A stretch of 7,681 bases of DNA, from assembly GCA_030146225.1 (NCBI GenBank), contig JASLCA010000239.1, forward strand, positions 1 to 7,681, read 5' to 3'. Shown in pieces: positions 6,015 through 7,681 of the stretch (positions are counted from its first letter, which is position 1; each line of letters starts with the position of its first letter). A program made the translations under genes and the position numbers. The stretch is from Sphingobacterium sp. GTDB lineage: Bacteria > Bacteroidota > Bacteroidia > Sphingobacteriales > Sphingobacteriaceae. The notes under the pieces were generated by a model that did no database searches, was not told the DNA's origin, and saw nothing but the letters and a program-made list of their open reading frames with translations.

Positions 6015-7442
6015 ATGAAATTTTTTAAATATATATGTATTGGAGCTACATTTTTAAGTACAACGGCTTGTGAAAGCTATTTAGATGCTGGCTCCCCTAA
6101 AGATCAGATGCCTTCTGAATTGGCATTCTCTGACAATAAGATTGCGACCGCTTCGGTGACCGGGGTATTGACAAGAATGAATCAATTGAATTACCAATTT
6201 GCGAATGTGCTCTCTATGATACTGCCAGCGATGTCGGCAGATGAATTTGTGTATGCCATCGCTTCTGCTCCATATGACGAGTTTAAGAACAATCAGGTTT
6301 TGCCTTCAAATCAGTATGCAGAATTATTATGGTCTCAGCCTTATAGCTATATAGCGCAAGCAAACCTTTGTATAGAGGGGTTAGAAGCTTCCAAATCTTT
6401 AAATCCGGAGGTGAAAAGTCAACTTTTGGGCGAGGCTAAGTTTATTCGTGCCTTTTGTTATTTCTACTTGGTAAACAATTTCGGAGATGTGCCTTTAATT
6501 TTGGGTACCAATTTCGCCGAAAACAATATTAAGCCACGTACGCCTCAGGCGGAGGTTTATGCAGCCATTATAACGGATCTTCAAGAAGCCAAAGACGGTC
6601 TGTTTGTGGGCTATCCGAGTGGGGTTAAGGTAAACAGTACGGGGGAACGTGTACGGGCTAACAAAGCTGCCGCGACAGCCTTGTTGGCTAGAAGTTATCT
6701 GTATACGGAGCAATGGGAACTTGCCGAAAAGGAATCAAATGAATTGCTGGAATCAGGCCAGTATAAGCTCTTGCCAAAAGCAGATATTGCTAAGGTATTT
6801 CAGGCAAATAGCAGCGAGGCAATCTGGCAATTGCAGGCTGTCAATACAGGTGGCGGTCGGAATACCTGGGAAGGCTTCTTAATTGTTCCCGCTACCGCCA
6901 CGAGTGCACCGCTTTTCCGATTGATCCCTAATCACTCCTATGATGCTTTTGAGAAGGGGGATGCCCGATTTGAGCAGTGGATAGGGGCGATGACCACTAC
7001 TGCCGGTGTAAAACATCTGTATCCCTTTAAATACAAAATTCGTACTAACGTTGCGCCTGCTCAGGAGTATACGATGATGTTACGACTGGGGGAGCAATAC
7101 CTTATTCGCGCTGAGGCGCGCTTGATGCAGGATAAATTGGACTTAGCGCAAGCTGACTTAAATAGCTTGCGTGCCCGAGCTGGGCTAGCGAAGCTGGATT
7201 TAGGCAATGATGTATTGAGGATGCGCAAGGCCCTAGAGCAGGAGCGTCGGGTAGAATTATTTGGCGAATGGGGACATCGTTGGTACGACCTGCGCAGGTG
7301 GCCAAGCCTGACTGGGGAAGCTGGTAAAACGCGTGCGGATGATATCTTGCCAGCCTTGAAAAGCAATTGGACTTCTAAGGCGATTTATTTACCTATTCCC
7401 AACAAGGCTTTGCTAACTAATCCGAATTTAAAACCAAACTAA
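6015..7442 (+). CDS. SusD/RagB-family nutrient-binding surface lipoprotein
   Basis: Lipid-anchored protein that caps the SusC barrel outside the cell and binds the substrate. It starts ten bases after the susC stop, so the two are almost certainly co-transcribed. An in-frame TTG at 6009 would add two residues, but ATG 6015 gives the normal short lipoprotein leader (MKFFKYICIG...) and was chosen, for 475 residues, a usual family length. The likely lipidated cysteine is C19 in LSTTAC, a loose lipobox. The N-terminal SusD-like domain with its TPR helices includes LLGEAKFIRAFCYFYLVNNF (137-156) followed by GDVPLI. The C-terminal RagB/SusD domain includes LRLGEQYLIRAEARL (346-360), ERRVELFGEWGHRWYDLRRW (390-409) and YLPIPNKALLTNPNL (458-472), all family hallmarks. 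No ribosome site is evident, which suggests translational coupling to susC. Nothing in the sequence names the ligand. Confidence 0.96.
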   Translation: MKFFKYICIGATFLSTTACESYLDAGSPKDQMPSELAFSDNKIATASVTGVLTRMNQLNYQFANVLSMILPAMSADEFVYAIASAPYDEFKNNQVLPSNQYAELLWSQPYSYIAQANLCIEGLEASKSLNPEVKSQLLGEAKFIRAFCYFYLVNNFGDVPLILGTNFAENNIKPRTPQAEVYAAIITDLQEAKDGLFVGYPSGVKVNSTGERVRANKAAATALLARSYLYTEQWELAEKESNELLESGQYKLLPKADIAKVFQANSSEAIWQLQAVNTGGGRNTWEGFLIVPATATSAPLFRLIPNHSYDAFEKGDARFEQWIGAMTTTAGVKHLYPFKYKIRTNVAPAQEYTMMLRLGEQYLIRAEARLMQDKLDLAQADLNSLRARAGLAKLDLGNDVLRMRKALEQERRVELFGEWGHRWYDLRRWPSLTGEAGKTRADDILPALKSNWTSKAIYLPIPNKALLTNPNLKPN

Positions 7443-7480
7443 AGTTTTGGCTGTACATTTTGTAGTTAATAATAATCAAT

Positions 7481-7681
7481 ATGTTATATAAAAAATGGAT
7501 CCCCATATGCTGTTTATTTTGTCTGGCCTTGCTGCTACAAGCCAGTGCAAAAAAAACACAATTAACGGGTAAGATAATAGGCTTCAAAGGTGAAGAGATT
7601 AGCTTGGGCTATCAAGCCTACAGCTTGATGTCAAAGCAAGAGCATAGTACAAGTAGCTTAGCTAGCGATGGTTCCTTTAGT
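7481..7681 (+). CDS. Exported protein of unknown function, N-terminal part only
   Basis: The first 67 codons of a gene beginning 38 bases after the SusD stop on the same strand, cut by the window edge. The N-terminus MLYKKWIPICC leads into a hydrophobic stretch and a likely signal-peptidase I site after LLLQASA (17-23), so the product should be exported. Cysteines at 10, 11 and 14 lie inside the signal peptide and do not form a good lipobox. The mature start (KKTQLTGKIIGFKGEEISLGY) looks like the short beta-rich N-terminal domain (DUF4369 type) that often precedes a thioredoxin/TlpA-like domain in proteins encoded beside FecI/FecR-linked SusC/D pairs, but no catalytic part is visible and this is only a guess. 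An AT-rich stretch without a Shine-Dalgarno sequence precedes the ATG, as usual here. It probably belongs to the susC/susD transcript and may act on the imported substrate in the periplasm. Confidence 0.8.
   Translation, partial: MLYKKWIPICCLFCLALLLQASAKKTQLTGKIIGFKGEEISLGYQAYSLMSKQEHSTSSLASDGSFS

Noticed and set aside
7061..7366. Minus-strand open frames opposite the susD 3' end
   Set aside because: Two overlapping shadow frames sit opposite the conserved SusD C-terminal motifs, with arginine- and serine-rich translations and no family resemblance.
7434..7450. CCAAACT/AGTTTTGG inverted repeat at the susD stop as a terminator
   Set aside because: The stem is AT-rich with a bulge, the two-base loop is too small, and no T-run follows; the next gene begins within 40 bases, so read-through is more likely.
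7452..7461. TGTACA palindrome and TACATTTT as promoter of the downstream gene
   Set aside because: The -7 match is imperfect, the only TTTG nearby is five bases away, and a six-base palindrome is expected by chance.

Overview
The window looks like a chromosomal segment from a member of the Bacteroidota, most probably Sphingobacteriaceae (Sphingobacterium/Pedobacter-like). The reasons are an adjacent SusC/SusD outer-membrane pair, an ECF sigma factor and FecR-type anti-sigma of the Bacteroidota kind, near absence of strong Shine-Dalgarno sequences, and matches to the Bacteroidota -7 promoter element TAnnTTTG upstream of two genes. The genus is an inference from protein style only.

Layout. Positions 1-559 (minus strand) hold most of an OmpR-family response regulator, cut by the left edge. 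A 346-base divergent intergenic region (560-905) separates it from a plus-strand series: ECF sigma factor (906-1472), a 112-base gap with several palindromes, FecR-like anti-sigma factor (1585-2595), a 124-base leader with a GC-rich hairpin, SusC-family TonB-dependent transporter with an N-terminal STN signalling domain (2720-6004), SusD-family surface lipoprotein (6015-7442), and the first 67 codons of an exported protein (from 7481) cut by the right edge.

How the genes work together. By analogy with Fec-type cell-surface signalling, substrate captured by SusD and SusC at the outer membrane is signalled by the transporter's periplasmic STN domain to the C-terminal periplasmic domain of the anti-sigma protein. 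The anti-sigma then releases the sigma factor, which directs transcription of the susC/susD genes. No glycoside hydrolase, peptidase or other substrate-defining enzyme is visible, so the nutrient is unknown. The response regulator is transcribed away from this series and is probably a separate two-component system whose kinase lies beyond the left edge.

The gene set is a familiar architecture rather than a new system. The less ordinary signals are in the non-coding DNA: promoters that would give a leaderless or nearly leaderless mRNA, a terminator-like hairpin plus palindromes uncoupling sigma from anti-sigma, and the structured leader in front of susC.
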